From assembly GCF_903969135.1 (NCBI RefSeq), contig NZ_LR824569.1, forward strand, positions 4,485,001 to 4,549,000: a stretch of 64,000 bases of DNA, read 5' to 3'. The notes beneath the pieces were generated by a model. That model was not told the DNA's origin. It did not search any database and saw nothing but the letters and a program-made list of their open reading frames with translations. Within the stretch, counting starts at the first letter, position 1; the number at the start of each line of letters is the position of its first letter. This DNA is from Chryseobacterium sp. JV274 (GTDB lineage Bacteria > Bacteroidota > Bacteroidia > Flavobacteriales > Weeksellaceae). Of the stretch, positions 15,868 to 25,535 are shown piece by piece. The translations under genes were made by a program, and so were the position numbers.

Positions 15868-18285
15868 TTAACTTCCAATTCTTTGTTTCAGATCCTCAGC
15901 ACCTCCTGTTTTTCTGGGCTGCCCGTTTTTGGAAGATCCGAAATTGTAGGCGTAAGAAAGTGTTACCACACGGGTATCTCTTTTTACTGCGAAGTTTTCG
16001 AGATAATCATTATAAACAGTTTGCCCTTTTATATTGCTTGTAAAGAACATATCGGTGAAGGCCAGCTTCAGGGTGCTATTGTTTTTGAATTTCTTTTGCG
16101 CTCCGATATTCAGATACCAGTTAGGACTCACATTCAGATAAGCGTAAATTTCTCTTGCTTTGTAATTTCCGGTAAGTTCGGCAGTGAAACCATTGCCTAA
16201 TTTGAAGGAATTAATACTGTTGATGCTAAACGTGAAATTTCCTTTGTTATTGATCTGTGTTCCTGAAACATTCCCGGTATATGATCCATAGTAGAAATTA
16301 GCACTGTTGTTCATATCCCACCATTTGGTCACCTTTACAGGAGCAATAAGATTTAATCCGAAATAAGATACAGAACTCAGGTTTTCAATGGTCTGTACCG
16401 TTACCACCTGTCCGTTTTCTACCACAGGTTTAAGGATATCTGTGATATTATTAGAGGTCTTACTATAGCTTAATGTTGCAAAATATTTGTTGCTCAAGCT
16501 GTAAGTCAGTTCATAATTCATCGTGGTCTGTGCATTCAGATCAGGATTTCCTGCCTTAAGCGTGGTGGGATCAAGATAAAACTTAAACGGATTCAGCTGG
16601 TTGTAGCTCGGTCTTGTGATTCTTCTGCTGAAATTAACTTCAAGGTTACTTTTATCTGTCAGATCATAAGAAAAGACGGCACTTGGAAACAATTGTGTGT
16701 AATTTCTTTTGTTAATTTGATTCGTGGTAAGCTGGGTTCCTTTTACATTGGTGTTTTCCATTCTTAGTCCGGCAGTCGCTTTGAACTTTTCCCATTTTTT
16801 AGAGACATTTCCATAGACCGCATTAATATTTTCTTCGTAAATAAAATGATTGGTTTTGGAAAGATCAGGGATCAGAATTCCGGAACTCGCATTGAAAAAC
16901 TTCAGATCATTGTCTGTTTTTACAAAGCTGGTTTTAATTCCCGTTTCCAGCTTCCATTCATGGTTAAAATTCTTGGTAAGATCAGACTTTAAAGAATAAA
17001 TGTTCAGTTTTCCATCCATATCACCTTTTATAATATCCAGATTATCTGTTCCGCTGGCTATTTCATGTGTTTGGGTATCAAAACTTTGCAGCGAAGAATT
17101 TGCATAATTAATGTAATCGAAATCAGTAGAGATTTCAGAGCCTAAAGAATCAATCGTGTATTTATGGTTAAGATTGAATGAAAGATTGGTCCAGCGGTCA
17201 TTCGATCTGTTGACGGTGGTGAATGAGCTTTCAGGAAGATGGCTGCTTCCCAGTGTCACGTTAGAATTATCTCCGTTTACATTGAATTTATTTGAAACCA
17301 GCCCTACAGAAAAGCCAAGCACATTTTTATCATTCAGATAATAATCCATTCCCGCTTTGGCAACATGGCTGTTGAATTTGAATTTCAGATAATTATCCTG
17401 TACATATGCTTTTTTGAAATTGTTGGCTTCATAGAAATTCCTGTCCAGGACCAGACCGTTGTAAGCTTCCCTGTAGGCAAAGCTGTAATTTCCGAAAATA
17501 TTGATTTTCTTATTTCGGTGGTTAATACTGAAACTGTTATTATTCTTCACATATTTACCCGTTCCCAATGACGTGGAAACACTTCCGTTGGTTCCTTTTC
17601 TCTGTTCCTTTTTAAGCTTAATATTAATGATTGCAGATCCTGCTGCATCATATTTGGAAGATGGGTTGGTAATGAATTCTATCTTTTCAATCGTAGAGGA
17701 TGGAATTCCCTTAAGGTAATTGGCAAGGTCACTTCCCGTCATTGGTGTATTTTTGCCGTCAATCTGAATCAGAAGATTTCCTTTTCCGCGAAGGCTTATA
17801 TTATCATTATTGTCAATACTCACTCCCGGAGCTTTTTCCAATACTTCAAAAGCGGAATTTCCGGTGCTGGCAATGCTGTTTTCAACATTCATAATCATCT
17901 TTCCGTCCTGTCTTTCAATAAGAGGTTTGGTTTTGGTGATCGTTACACCTTCAATAGATTTTATATTCAGGTCTATGGAAGGTAGAGTCGTATTTTCGGC
18001 CAATGAAATATTTTCTGAATGATAGACTTCAGTACCGTTTCTATTGATCTTTACCTGATAAGTTCCTTGTTTTAAATCATTAAAATTAAACTTACCATTA
18101 CCATCAGCAATTTCTGTTTTGATTAACTGATGATCTGCATTAAAGAGATTGATCTCCATCTGCTCAGCTTTGCCGGATTGTATATTTCCGGACAATGAAA
18201 AACTCTGTGCAGCCTGTTGGGCAGAATATCTGCTGCTGAACAAGATCAGTATACAGATAAATATAAATGAGAGTATTCTGGTCAT
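15868..18285 (-). CDS. TonB-dependent receptor-like outer-membrane beta-barrel protein
   Basis: 805 residues. Signal peptide, then a carboxypeptidase-regulatory-like beta-sandwich (about 25-105), a plug-like region with GVTITKTKPLIERQ and LRGKGNLLIQIDGKNTPM, and a long beta-barrel ending with a terminal aromatic-rich strand plus a short basic tail. This is the CarboxypepD_reg/OMP_b-brl_3 architecture. Probably imports or exports a small ligand or peptide across the outer membrane. It starts 6 bp after a MarR gene, so expression is likely controlled by that regulator. Confidence 0.85.
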   Translation of the reverse strand: MTRILSFIFICILILFSSRYSAQQAAQSFSLSGNIQSGKAEQMEINLFNADHQLIKTEIADGNGKFNFNDLKQGTYQVKINRNGTEVYHSENISLAENTTLPSIDLNIKSIEGVTITKTKPLIERQDGKMIMNVENSIASTGNSAFEVLEKAPGVSIDNNDNISLRGKGNLLIQIDGKNTPMTGSDLANYLKGIPSSTIEKIEFITNPSSKYDAAGSAIINIKLKKEQRKGTNGSVSTSLGTGKYVKNNNSFSINHRNKKINIFGNYSFAYREAYNGLVLDRNFYEANNFKKAYVQDNYLKFKFNSHVAKAGMDYYLNDKNVLGFSVGLVSNKFNVNGDNSNVTLGSSHLPESSFTTVNRSNDRWTNLSFNLNHKYTIDSLGSEISTDFDYINYANSSLQSFDTQTHEIASGTDNLDIIKGDMDGKLNIYSLKSDLTKNFNHEWKLETGIKTSFVKTDNDLKFFNASSGILIPDLSKTNHFIYEENINAVYGNVSKKWEKFKATAGLRMENTNVKGTQLTTNQINKRNYTQLFPSAVFSYDLTDKSNLEVNFSRRITRPSYNQLNPFKFYLDPTTLKAGNPDLNAQTTMNYELTYSLSNKYFATLSYSKTSNNITDILKPVVENGQVVTVQTIENLSSVSYFGLNLIAPVKVTKWWDMNNSANFYYGSYTGNVSGTQINNKGNFTFSINSINSFKLGNGFTAELTGNYKAREIYAYLNVSPNWYLNIGAQKKFKNNSTLKLAFTDMFFTSNIKGQTVYNDYLENFAVKRDTRVVTLSYAYNFGSSKNGQPRKTGGAEDLKQRIGS

Positions 18286-18291
18286 AGCGTT

Positions 18292-18732
18292 TTACTTTTT
18301 AGGGTTAAGACAGTTTTCTGAAATTTTCAGTAAAGCTGAATACATGACTTCCAGTTCCTCATTTTTAATACCCTTCAAAGCCGTTTTACGGTTCTTCTCC
18401 ACGATATTCTGAACCTCTCTGATCACTTTTACTCCGGAATCTGTTACTTCCAGATTGGTTTTTCGGCGGTCTTCAGGATGAACATGTCTTGTAATGTATT
18501 CGGATTTTACCATTAAATCAATAATCCTCGTGACAGAAGCATTGTCTTTGAAAACAAGATCACCAATCTCATTCTGGGTAATTCCCGGGTTTTCCAGAAT
18601 CGCTTTGATGATAAGCCACTGATCAATCGTGATCGTATAGCCATGCGCTTTCAGCTGCCGCTGTGCATAGTTTCTGTAGGCTCTGATTGCTTTGTCTATG
18701 TTGTAGAATATAATTGAATTTAACTTTTCCAT
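18292..18732 (-). CDS. MarR-family transcriptional regulator
   Basis: 146 residues with a winged-helix core (GITQNEIGDLVFKDNASVTRIIDLMVKSEYI) and HPEDRRKTNLEVTDSG wing typical of MarR. Binds DNA as a dimer, usually releasing it on binding a small ligand. It is the first gene of a two-gene unit with the outer-membrane receptor 6 bp downstream. A perfect short palindrome-like TTGATATATCAA lies at 18761-18772, just upstream of its start (about 30 bp), a candidate operator for autoregulation. Confidence 0.9.
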   Translation of the reverse strand: MEKLNSIIFYNIDKAIRAYRNYAQRQLKAHGYTITIDQWLIIKAILENPGITQNEIGDLVFKDNASVTRIIDLMVKSEYITRHVHPEDRRKTNLEVTDSGVKVIREVQNIVEKNRKTALKGIKNEELEVMYSALLKISENCLNPKK

Positions 18733-18760
18733 ATTTCAGAATTTAAAATGACTTATCAAT

Positions 18761-18772
18761 TATTGATATATC
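18761..18772. promoter_or_regulatory. Candidate MarR operator
   Basis: The palindrome TTGATATATCAA lies about 30 bp upstream of the MarR start. Its position and symmetry suit autoregulation by the adjacent gene product; inference only. Confidence 0.4.
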
Positions 18773-18851
18773 AACTAATTGGTAGAATCCCTTTTTATTT
18801 TGTTACAATTCCTGAAAAATATTTTTAAAAAAATTAAAAACGGTTTGTAAA

Positions 18852-21800
18852 TTATTTCTGATTTGTCTTTGTAGAAGCATTTTTCGACTCTGAAGTAAAC
18901 GTTATATTTTCTGTGGTTTTGAATAATCTGTCGATCTGTTTTCTGACTGAGGCATTCGGAGCAGCTTTGTAAAATTCATTAATCAGATCCAGTGAAGAGG
19001 GTTTCTTGGGATATTGATTATTGTTCAGAAAGCTTTTTAAAGCCGTGTTCACGTTCTCTTCACCAATTAAATTGCTCAATTCTACCATGGCTGCAGCACC
19101 TTTGGAATAAGAAATATGAGGAACACCTCCCGTAGCTTTATAGATCGGAACATTTTCAGACAATCCTTTTTCATTGTCATAGATCTGCTCATGCACCTGG
19201 ATTCTTTCCATCATTTTTTCTCTTCCGTGCATTTTTTTGTAAAGCATCATTTCCGTATACATAGCCAGTGTTTCGGTTAGCATTACAGAACCCTCTCTAT
19301 TGTCAGGATTGATCTGGCTGTTTCCCCACCAGAGATGGGAAAGCTCATGACCAGCCAATTCATTGATGACATCCTGTTTTTTATCCGCCTGTATATTGGC
19401 ATGGAAAACCATATCTTCAGGCATAAAGACTGCAGAAGGATAAGCTGTTGCAGCAAAGCCTCTGGTGAAAGAAGAAATCTCTGCAAAATTAATGGTTGCA
19501 AAAGGATATTTCCCGAAATTCTGCTGGCAGTAATCCAAAGTAAGCTTTGCGTTTTCCAGAAGATGATCTACGTTTTCAAAATGTTTTTGATGATAAAAGA
19601 TATTGATGGTGATTCCTTTATAGCGCTCACTTTTTATTTCATAGTTAGCTGAAGAAACGGCAAACCGGAAAGGAATCTGATCTGCTTTATACCGGAAATA
19701 ATGACGGCCGGATTTTGTCCATTTCTTTACTAGGTCTCCTGTGCCTATGGCTGTCTGATTCTCTTCAGTAGAAACAGTCATATTGAGATTAATGAAATCC
19801 TTTTTTACTACTTCAGGAGCTTCCGGCTTCTTCAGTTCCGTAAGTTTTCCCAATCTGAATTGGCTGCGTTGTTTTTCATCCTGAATTTCATAATCCTTTT
19901 GATAACCGATGGTGGGATAATATCTGCTGATCCTCATAAAAGAACCGTTTTCAATAACGGAATTAAAGGATTGATGGCCATTGACCGCAAACCATTGGTA
20001 AAACAGGTTGAAATTCAGGGAAGCTGTCTCGCCCGATTGAATAGCCTGTTTTAATACAACTTCTTTAGTGTTTTTGTTAATTTTCATGGTTTCCCGACCC
20101 GATATCAATACGGCAGATTCAAGTTTCAGATCCTCATTAAAGTTGATGAGTATTTTATTGATGGGCCGACCGGTTTGATTGGTAAGAGTATATTTCCCTA
20201 TAATCTGATAGGCGTTTTCTGAAGGATAAAGATTGATTTCTGTGGTAATATCAGTAATATCAGGCTGTGGCAGATTTTCATACTTCCGGAAGTTTTTTTC
20301 ATATTCTACTGAGCTTAAGATAGCCAGGTCTTCATTTTTAGGAACATATCCTTTCATAAAAAATACTCCGGCAAAAATTCCTGAAATCAGCAGAAGAATA
20401 CTGAGACCAGAAGGAATGACAGAGATTTTTTTAATCCTTATAAAATGATTAAACATCCATAAAGTACAGATGATACCCGTTCCGAACAGAAGTCTTTGTG
20501 CAAAAGCCTTTTCATAGATCCCATAGCCGTTAAAATCACTGTAAGTGCCTTTAAAATCTGAAAATATTCTGAAAAGAGGGTAGGAGATGATTTTCCCGGA
20601 AACAGGACCGGACAATACAAAAACTGCGGGAATGGAAACTGCGAGTGCAATGAACTTATTAGGAATTCTGTCATTAATCAGAAGGATCAATCCGGAAAAA
20701 AGGATCAAGGGGAAAGTGTTGAAAAGGAAAACACCCAGATAAGCCCTCCAGTCGATATAAAAATACTGATAGGCAGCCTGGAAAACAATTCCCTCAGCAA
20801 TTAAAATTCCTGTAAAGAAAAACAGCAGGAGGCTGATTGAAATAAAATGCCCGGTTACTCTGTTTTTGGAGAAATAAGTACTGTTTTCAATGAGGAAAAA
20901 TCCGGAAGACCGGCTTCTCCAGAAGATATCGTTCAGAAAATACACTGAAATAAGAAGGCCAAGCAGATGGAAATTCTCTGAAATAGTTTTAGCCATAAGT
21001 CCAGAACCGGCATATTTCTGCGGAAGGCGAATTCCTTTTTCAATCTCGGCATACATTTCCATGCCGACACAAAATAAAAGGAGGATAGAAACAGCAGGAA
21101 CAGCAATGCTTTTGAACAGATACGTAAGGTCGATTTTTACAAAAGAAAATACAGCCCGAGAAGAAGCCGATCCGCCAAAGTTTGCTGAAACAGTTGAATA
21201 TTCTGATCTATCCGTTTCAGATAATAACTGAATAGGTCCCGATGTTTTTACTTTCTTTCCGGATACATTGGAGAATGAAAATAACCTGAATGAAAGAAGA
21301 AGAAATCCAACTGATATCAGGATAAATAAGAGTCTGTTGAACAGCAGATAACCTGTAAAAGGAACCATCTGAATATTTTTCTGATATGAACTCAGATCAC
21401 GGGCCTGCATGAAATAAGCAGACAGTCCAAAAGGGTCAATCAAAGCCGAAAGCTGTTGTGTCTCTAAAGACTGTGGCAAACTTCCCGCCATAAAAGGAGA
21501 GTTGGAAAACAGTAAAACAATCATATATAACACATACAGAAGCAGCCCGCCCACTACAACCAGTAGTTTTTTCTTAACAATAAATGAAATAAGAAACAGG
21601 AAACTGCAGACAAAAAAGCTGTTGATGAGGCCGAAGATCAATAGTGGATAGATGTAATGAATGATATTAAAACCTTCCTGCATTTCACTGCCGGTACGCA
21701 TGATTTGTCCTATGAGAAATCCTGTCATCAGAAATGAAAAACTTACAAAGGTCTGGAGGAAATAAGTGGTGAATTTCCCTTTCAGGTAACTGGACTTTGA

Positions 21801-22076
21801 AAAAGGAAATGAAAACAGAATATGGTCAAATTTTGAATCCTGATCTTTAAACAACAGCTGTAAGGCATACACGCTGGCAAAAAAAATAATAGCAAGACTT
21901 AGTATTCCGGTCATAAAACCGATGGTATAGGGTGAGTTTAAATAAATTCCTTCTCCTACTGAAAGATTAAACTGGCTCCCGCAAAAAATACCGAGAGCTG
22001 CTAAAAGTAAGGCCACAAGATAGGTGAGCCAGTGCTTGCTAGTGCGTCCGGCTTCAAATAAAAATATAGTGTTCAT
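18852..22076 (-). CDS. ABC-2 permease fused to an M1-family metallopeptidase
   Basis: 1,074 residues. The first half (about 1-570) carries a dozen hydrophobic segments of an ABC-2 type permease, duplicated. The second half (about 600-1050) is an M1 gluzincin with HELSHLWWGN (the HExxH site) and the downstream Glu in LTETLAMYTEMM. The peptidase lies on the outside if the permease topology is standard. It is followed upstream by its ATPase gene (3-bp gap). Such fusions are known in Bacteroidota; substrate unknown. Confidence 0.9.
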   Translation of the reverse strand: MNTIFLFEAGRTSKHWLTYLVALLLAALGIFCGSQFNLSVGEGIYLNSPYTIGFMTGILSLAIIFFASVYALQLLFKDQDSKFDHILFSFPFSKSSYLKGKFTTYFLQTFVSFSFLMTGFLIGQIMRTGSEMQEGFNIIHYIYPLLIFGLINSFFVCSFLFLISFIVKKKLLVVVGGLLLYVLYMIVLLFSNSPFMAGSLPQSLETQQLSALIDPFGLSAYFMQARDLSSYQKNIQMVPFTGYLLFNRLLFILISVGFLLLSFRLFSFSNVSGKKVKTSGPIQLLSETDRSEYSTVSANFGGSASSRAVFSFVKIDLTYLFKSIAVPAVSILLLFCVGMEMYAEIEKGIRLPQKYAGSGLMAKTISENFHLLGLLISVYFLNDIFWRSRSSGFFLIENSTYFSKNRVTGHFISISLLLFFFTGILIAEGIVFQAAYQYFYIDWRAYLGVFLFNTFPLILFSGLILLINDRIPNKFIALAVSIPAVFVLSGPVSGKIISYPLFRIFSDFKGTYSDFNGYGIYEKAFAQRLLFGTGIICTLWMFNHFIRIKKISVIPSGLSILLLISGIFAGVFFMKGYVPKNEDLAILSSVEYEKNFRKYENLPQPDITDITTEINLYPSENAYQIIGKYTLTNQTGRPINKILINFNEDLKLESAVLISGRETMKINKNTKEVVLKQAIQSGETASLNFNLFYQWFAVNGHQSFNSVIENGSFMRISRYYPTIGYQKDYEIQDEKQRSQFRLGKLTELKKPEAPEVVKKDFINLNMTVSTEENQTAIGTGDLVKKWTKSGRHYFRYKADQIPFRFAVSSANYEIKSERYKGITINIFYHQKHFENVDHLLENAKLTLDYCQQNFGKYPFATINFAEISSFTRGFAATAYPSAVFMPEDMVFHANIQADKKQDVINELAGHELSHLWWGNSQINPDNREGSVMLTETLAMYTEMMLYKKMHGREKMMERIQVHEQIYDNEKGLSENVPIYKATGGVPHISYSKGAAAMVELSNLIGEENVNTALKSFLNNNQYPKKPSSLDLINEFYKAAPNASVRKQIDRLFKTTENITFTSESKNASTKTNQK

Positions 22077-22078
22077 GA

Positions 22079-22951
22079 TTAAGGTTTTTGAGTGAGTGTA
22101 TGGAAATAAACGTGTTCCAATAAAGGAGTTACGGAACTGAAATTTTTGGGAGATTCTTCAGAAAATACGGTAATATGAAGTTCTCTTTCTAGAAGCTGTC
22201 TGCTGATAATCTCATAGTTGGAACTATAAGTATCCAGTTCGGTTTTGTCAATAGGTTTTGACCAGATTTTGTTGTCCAACGCTGCAATTAATTTTCCGGG
22301 ATTCCCTTTTCTGAGAATCTGTCCGTGGTTCATCACTGCCATTTCTGAGCAAAGATTTCTGACATCTTCAACGAGATGAGTTGACAAAATAACGATAACC
22401 TCCTGGCTGATATCATTGAGCAATGTATTGAATCGGTTGCGTTCTTCAGGATCCAATCCGGCAGTAGGCTCATCCACAATGATAATTTTCGGATCTCCCA
22501 ATAATGCCTGAGCTACACCAAAACGCTGTTTCATCCCTCCTGAGAAGGTGTGTACTTCTTTTTTAGCAAAATCAGAAAGGTTGACCTTTTCAAGCAGACC
22601 CAGAATTTGATTTTTACGTTGGTTTTTATCGGTGATACCTTTCAATACAGCAATATGTTCCAATAGGTCGTAGGCTGATACTTTCGGATAAACTCCAAAA
22701 TCCTGAGGAAGAAATCCAAGATTCTGTTTGATATAATCGGGATTCTTGATAATATCTACTTCATTGAAAAGAATCGTTCCCGATGTTGGTTTCTGAAGCC
22801 CCACAATGGTTTTCATCAGAGATGATTTTCCGGCTCCGTTGGGTCCCAGCAGTCCGAACATTCCGTTTTTGATGTCGAGAGAAATGTCCTTAATGGCTTG
22901 AAAACCATTTTTATAGGTAAGACTTAAGTTGTTGATGGATAATGTATTCAT
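22079..22951 (-). CDS. ABC transporter ATP-binding protein
   Basis: 290 residues. Walker A is GPNGAGKSS, signature motif FSGGMKQR, Walker B IIIVDEPTAGLD, then a His switch in STHLVED. A typical type-2 exporter ATPase. It ends 3 bp before the permease-peptidase fusion and surely powers it. No peptide or antibiotic substrate can be inferred. Confidence 0.95.
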   Translation of the reverse strand: MNTLSINNLSLTYKNGFQAIKDISLDIKNGMFGLLGPNGAGKSSLMKTIVGLQKPTSGTILFNEVDIIKNPDYIKQNLGFLPQDFGVYPKVSAYDLLEHIAVLKGITDKNQRKNQILGLLEKVNLSDFAKKEVHTFSGGMKQRFGVAQALLGDPKIIIVDEPTAGLDPEERNRFNTLLNDISQEVIVILSTHLVEDVRNLCSEMAVMNHGQILRKGNPGKLIAALDNKIWSKPIDKTELDTYSSNYEIISRQLLERELHITVFSEESPKNFSSVTPLLEHVYFHTLTQKP

Positions 22952-23006
22952 AATGTTGTGTTTGGGGAATAGAAGGACAGGCGGCCTTTCGGCAGCGATT
23001 TTAGAG

Positions 23007-23032
23007 GTTTAAAGTTTAAAGTTTAAAGTTTA
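23007..23032. repeat. Short tandem repeat GTTTAAA, 3.7 copies
   Basis: Perfect heptamer copies in the spacer between two genes on the minus strand. Similar degenerate TTTAAAG runs occur at 6100-6130. This intergenic stretch shows nothing else. Confidence 0.85.
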
Positions 23033-23129
23033 GGGTTTGGAGGTTAGCTGGAAGTTAAAAGTTAGATGCGGAATTTTTACACATTCATCTTCAAACTCAC
23101 CAACCCGAAACTCGTACCTCGAATCCCGT

Positions 23130-23333
23130 TTACTCTTTAAATTCAAGAATATCGCCGGGCTGGCATTCCAGGATTTTACAGATGGCTTCAAGCGTATCGA
23201 AGCGGACCCCTTTGGCTTTTCCGGTTTTAAGGATAGAGAGGTTGACGGGCGTGATACCCAGTTTTTCTGCCAATTCTTTACTCTGCATTTTTCGTTTGGC
23301 AAGCATCACATCTAAGTTGACTATAATTGGCAT
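23130..23333 (-). CDS. Small HTH (Cro/C1-type) regulator
   Basis: 67 residues from the preferred start MPIIVNLDVMLAKRKM; a longer upstream frame is possible but lacks HTH similarity. The helix-turn-helix is SKELAEKLGITPVNLSILKTG. It ends close to, and is transcribed after, the DUF2975 gene (1-bp gap), the standard YozG/DUF2975 two-gene unit. Function of the pair is not known. Confidence 0.88.
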   Translation of the reverse strand: MPIIVNLDVMLAKRKMQSKELAEKLGITPVNLSILKTGKAKGVRFDTLEAICKILECQPGDILEFKE

Positions 23334-23334
23334 T

Positions 23335-23850
23335 TTAAATAAATAGGTCTTGTTCGTTTTGCAAATGTAGTCCTTGCTTAAAGATATTCGCAAGAAACAG
23401 ACAGAAAATTCCAAGCATAAAGTGAATAAACACCAGTCCCCATATCATACTTTCTACTTCCACAAAGAAACTCGCGATAATCACCAGCGGAAGGGGAATG
23501 AAAATATTGTACAGGTAAAATTTCTTAAGCTGATTGATATTTTCCTGTGTAAACAGTTTCTGCTGGAAAAATACTTTGAAAACCCTGGCAGATAACCAGA
23601 AAAAGATTCCATAAGTGATGAGTACAGACAGAAATGAAAAAATCATATAGGAGTAATTGTTTTCGATATTCAGAAATGGCTGTTCTGTAAACGGATAATT
23701 GATGTGGAGAAACTTTCCCTCTTTGTAAGGTGTAACCGCAAATCCGGTGATAAGACAGAATATAGAGTACACAAAAGTGATTAAATATCCAGCTGACAAT
23801 ACAGAGCAGATATAAAATAAAATCCTTGAAATAATTTTGGTCTGGTTCAT
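23335..23850 (-). CDS. DUF2975 membrane protein
   Basis: 171 residues with four hydrophobic segments (about 8-35, 67-90, 115-135, 140-160). Domain and partner gene fit DUF2975, commonly found beside a small XRE-type HTH gene as here. Acts in the inner membrane; the role is unknown, perhaps as a membrane partner for the HTH protein. Confidence 0.82.
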   Translation of the reverse strand: MNQTKIISRILFYICSVLSAGYLITFVYSIFCLITGFAVTPYKEGKFLHINYPFTEQPFLNIENNYSYMIFSFLSVLITYGIFFWLSARVFKVFFQQKLFTQENINQLKKFYLYNIFIPLPLVIIASFFVEVESMIWGLVFIHFMLGIFCLFLANIFKQGLHLQNEQDLFI

Positions 23851-24016
23851 GGTACGAACATTAATTACTATTGCAAATGTATAATTAATTATCGTAAAAC
23901 AATAATTAATTTAAATAAAATTTTATTTTTTAAATTTGAGACCTGTCAAGAAAACCGATAGAATAATGTGATAATCAAAGTTTTTAATTAATTTTAAATA
24001 ATAAAAAATAGAAATT

Positions 24017-24358
24017 ATGGCTTACAGTACTGAACTTGCCGACCGGGTACGTGAACGGCTTTCAATGGTAGAAAACATTGAGGTTGAAGAGAAGAAAATG
24101 TTCAGCGGACTGGCTTTTCTGGTGAATGAGAAAATGTGCATCAATATCAGTCATGACAACCTGATGTGCCGTTATGATCCTGAAATGGAAGATGAGGTTT
24201 CGGAGAAAAAAGGTTTTCTGCCGATGATTATGAAAGGGAAGCAGCTCAATGGGTATTGCTATGTAGAACCCATTGGTTTTAAAAAAGCAGATGATTTTGA
24301 ATATTGGATCAAAATCTGTCTGGATTATAATCCGATAGCAAAGGCTTCGAAGAAGTGA
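24017..24358 (+). CDS. TfoX/Sxy N-terminal domain protein
   Basis: 113 residues; MFSGLAFLVNEKMCINI and the following YDPEMEDEV match the TfoX N-terminal domain. In this short form it is a single-domain cytoplasmic protein. Known TfoX of Gammaproteobacteria regulates competence; this does not transfer to Bacteroidota. No relation to adjacent genes is seen. Confidence 0.82.
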   Translation: MAYSTELADRVRERLSMVENIEVEEKKMFSGLAFLVNEKMCINISHDNLMCRYDPEMEDEVSEKKGFLPMIMKGKQLNGYCYVEPIGFKKADDFEYWIKICLDYNPIAKASKK

Positions 24359-24423
24359 GTTTTGGAGAGTGAGAATGTTTGAGAGTAAGAGAGTGGGAAT
24401 GCCGGAATTCAGCAGTCCCACAT

Positions 24424-25530
24424 TCATAATTCATCATTATCTCCGTACAGTTTTTCTCTGATCTGAATTAATATTTTTGTTGTTTTTTCCAGATCCGGCC
24501 CGTCAGGAAGACTGGAGGCAGAATAATGATTTTCTATTGATTCTATAAGGTTTTCTGCCTTTTGCATTACGTTTTCATACGATTGATTGCCTGCTTTGAT
24601 ATCTAACAGTTCGTCACGGTTTTCTACGCGGATCGTCAGTGAACTGGTTTTAAAAATCTGCTCACAGGACTGCAGCAGCCGGATCGTGTGCATCATGTTC
24701 TTGCTGTCGTAATTCTGTCCGTGATTCTGATTGACATTATAGCGGTCTTCATTGCGCTCAGCCACCCATTTCCAGTATTCCCTGTAGTCTTTGCAGTACA
24801 CAGAGTAGGCATAGAGGTTGCAGAACATATAAGCAACAGGTTTTTCATCTTTAGGAATGGATGAGACAGAAACCTGGTTTGCCTCTTCATTTTGGATAAC
24901 ACCTTTATATCCCAACATTCCAGTGTCATCATAAAATAAAGCATACATTCCTTTTGTATGGTCAATGCTTATTAATCCGCATTTCTCTTGTGATAAACCA
25001 CCCCGTCCTGCGGACACCCCTCCAGAGGATGGGAATTCAAGAAGCCATTTTTTCAAGGGTACAGAACCTTGTCCTTCAAGAATAAAACAGAAATCCAGAA
25101 CAGATTTTCTCTCTTTATCGATAGGATTTAAAATCTTTTTGTTGAGACCTTTTGCTTTTTTAATCTGTGAAACAGCATAGCCAGCAAAGGTATCTTTACA
25201 TAGTCTTGATAGAAAATCTTCAGTTTTCAGCAGATCCATCAACGGATGTTTATATTGGATACAATCCTCCGGACTGGCCAGAATTTCAAGAATATTGGGA
25301 TTGTTTTTCTGCAGCAGTTCAACAAATCTCCCGATTTCATAATACGTAATGTCATTTGTCTCATTGGAAATCTGCGGAATATAGTTCAGGCCAAAGAAAT
25401 CTTCCTTCGGCAGATAATACACACCACGGATATCCGTATCAGAATTCTCCGTTGCCAGCCCGAAAGCCCGGCTTCCGGAAATGGCTTCGAAGAGGAGAAG
25501 GTTGTTATTTTTTAGGTCTTGGATGGTCAT
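24424..25530 (-). CDS. Nucleotidyltransferase, RlaP (PF10127-like) family, copy 2
   Basis: 368 residues. The pol-beta superfamily signature GSRAFGLATENSDTDIRGVYY supplies the metal-binding Asp pair. The family is the predicted nucleotidyltransferase group COG3541, whose Pfam entry I recall as RlaP, an RNA-repair-pathway pol-beta family, often linked with RtcB. Third gene of a minus-strand operon whose first gene is another member; the 5-bp gap supports co-transcription. A peptide of about 15 residues near 165-180 (SSGGVSAGRGG) is encoded by an interspersed repeat inserted in frame. Confidence 0.8.
   Translation of the reverse strand: MTIQDLKNNNLLLFEAISGSRAFGLATENSDTDIRGVYYLPKEDFFGLNYIPQISNETNDITYYEIGRFVELLQKNNPNILEILASPEDCIQYKHPLMDLLKTEDFLSRLCKDTFAGYAVSQIKKAKGLNKKILNPIDKERKSVLDFCFILEGQGSVPLKKWLLEFPSSGGVSAGRGGLSQEKCGLISIDHTKGMYALFYDDTGMLGYKGVIQNEEANQVSVSSIPKDEKPVAYMFCNLYAYSVYCKDYREYWKWVAERNEDRYNVNQNHGQNYDSKNMMHTIRLLQSCEQIFKTSSLTIRVENRDELLDIKAGNQSYENVMQKAENLIESIENHYSASSLPDGPDLEKTTKILIQIREKLYGDNDEL
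24996..25038 (-). repeat. Interspersed repeat family B inside a coding sequence
   Basis: AAACCACCCCGTC and CACCCCTCC...GAGGATGGGAATTC correspond to the ends of the family B element at 36328-36383 and 59203-59257. The element is shortened in the middle and keeps the nucleotidyltransferase frame open. Confidence 0.75.
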
Positions 25531-25535
25531 TTTAA

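Noticed and set aside
23334..23414. 27-residue upstream extension of the HTH gene
   Set aside because: It overlaps the DUF2975 coding sequence and lacks similarity to the family; start at 23333 fits the HTH N-terminus.
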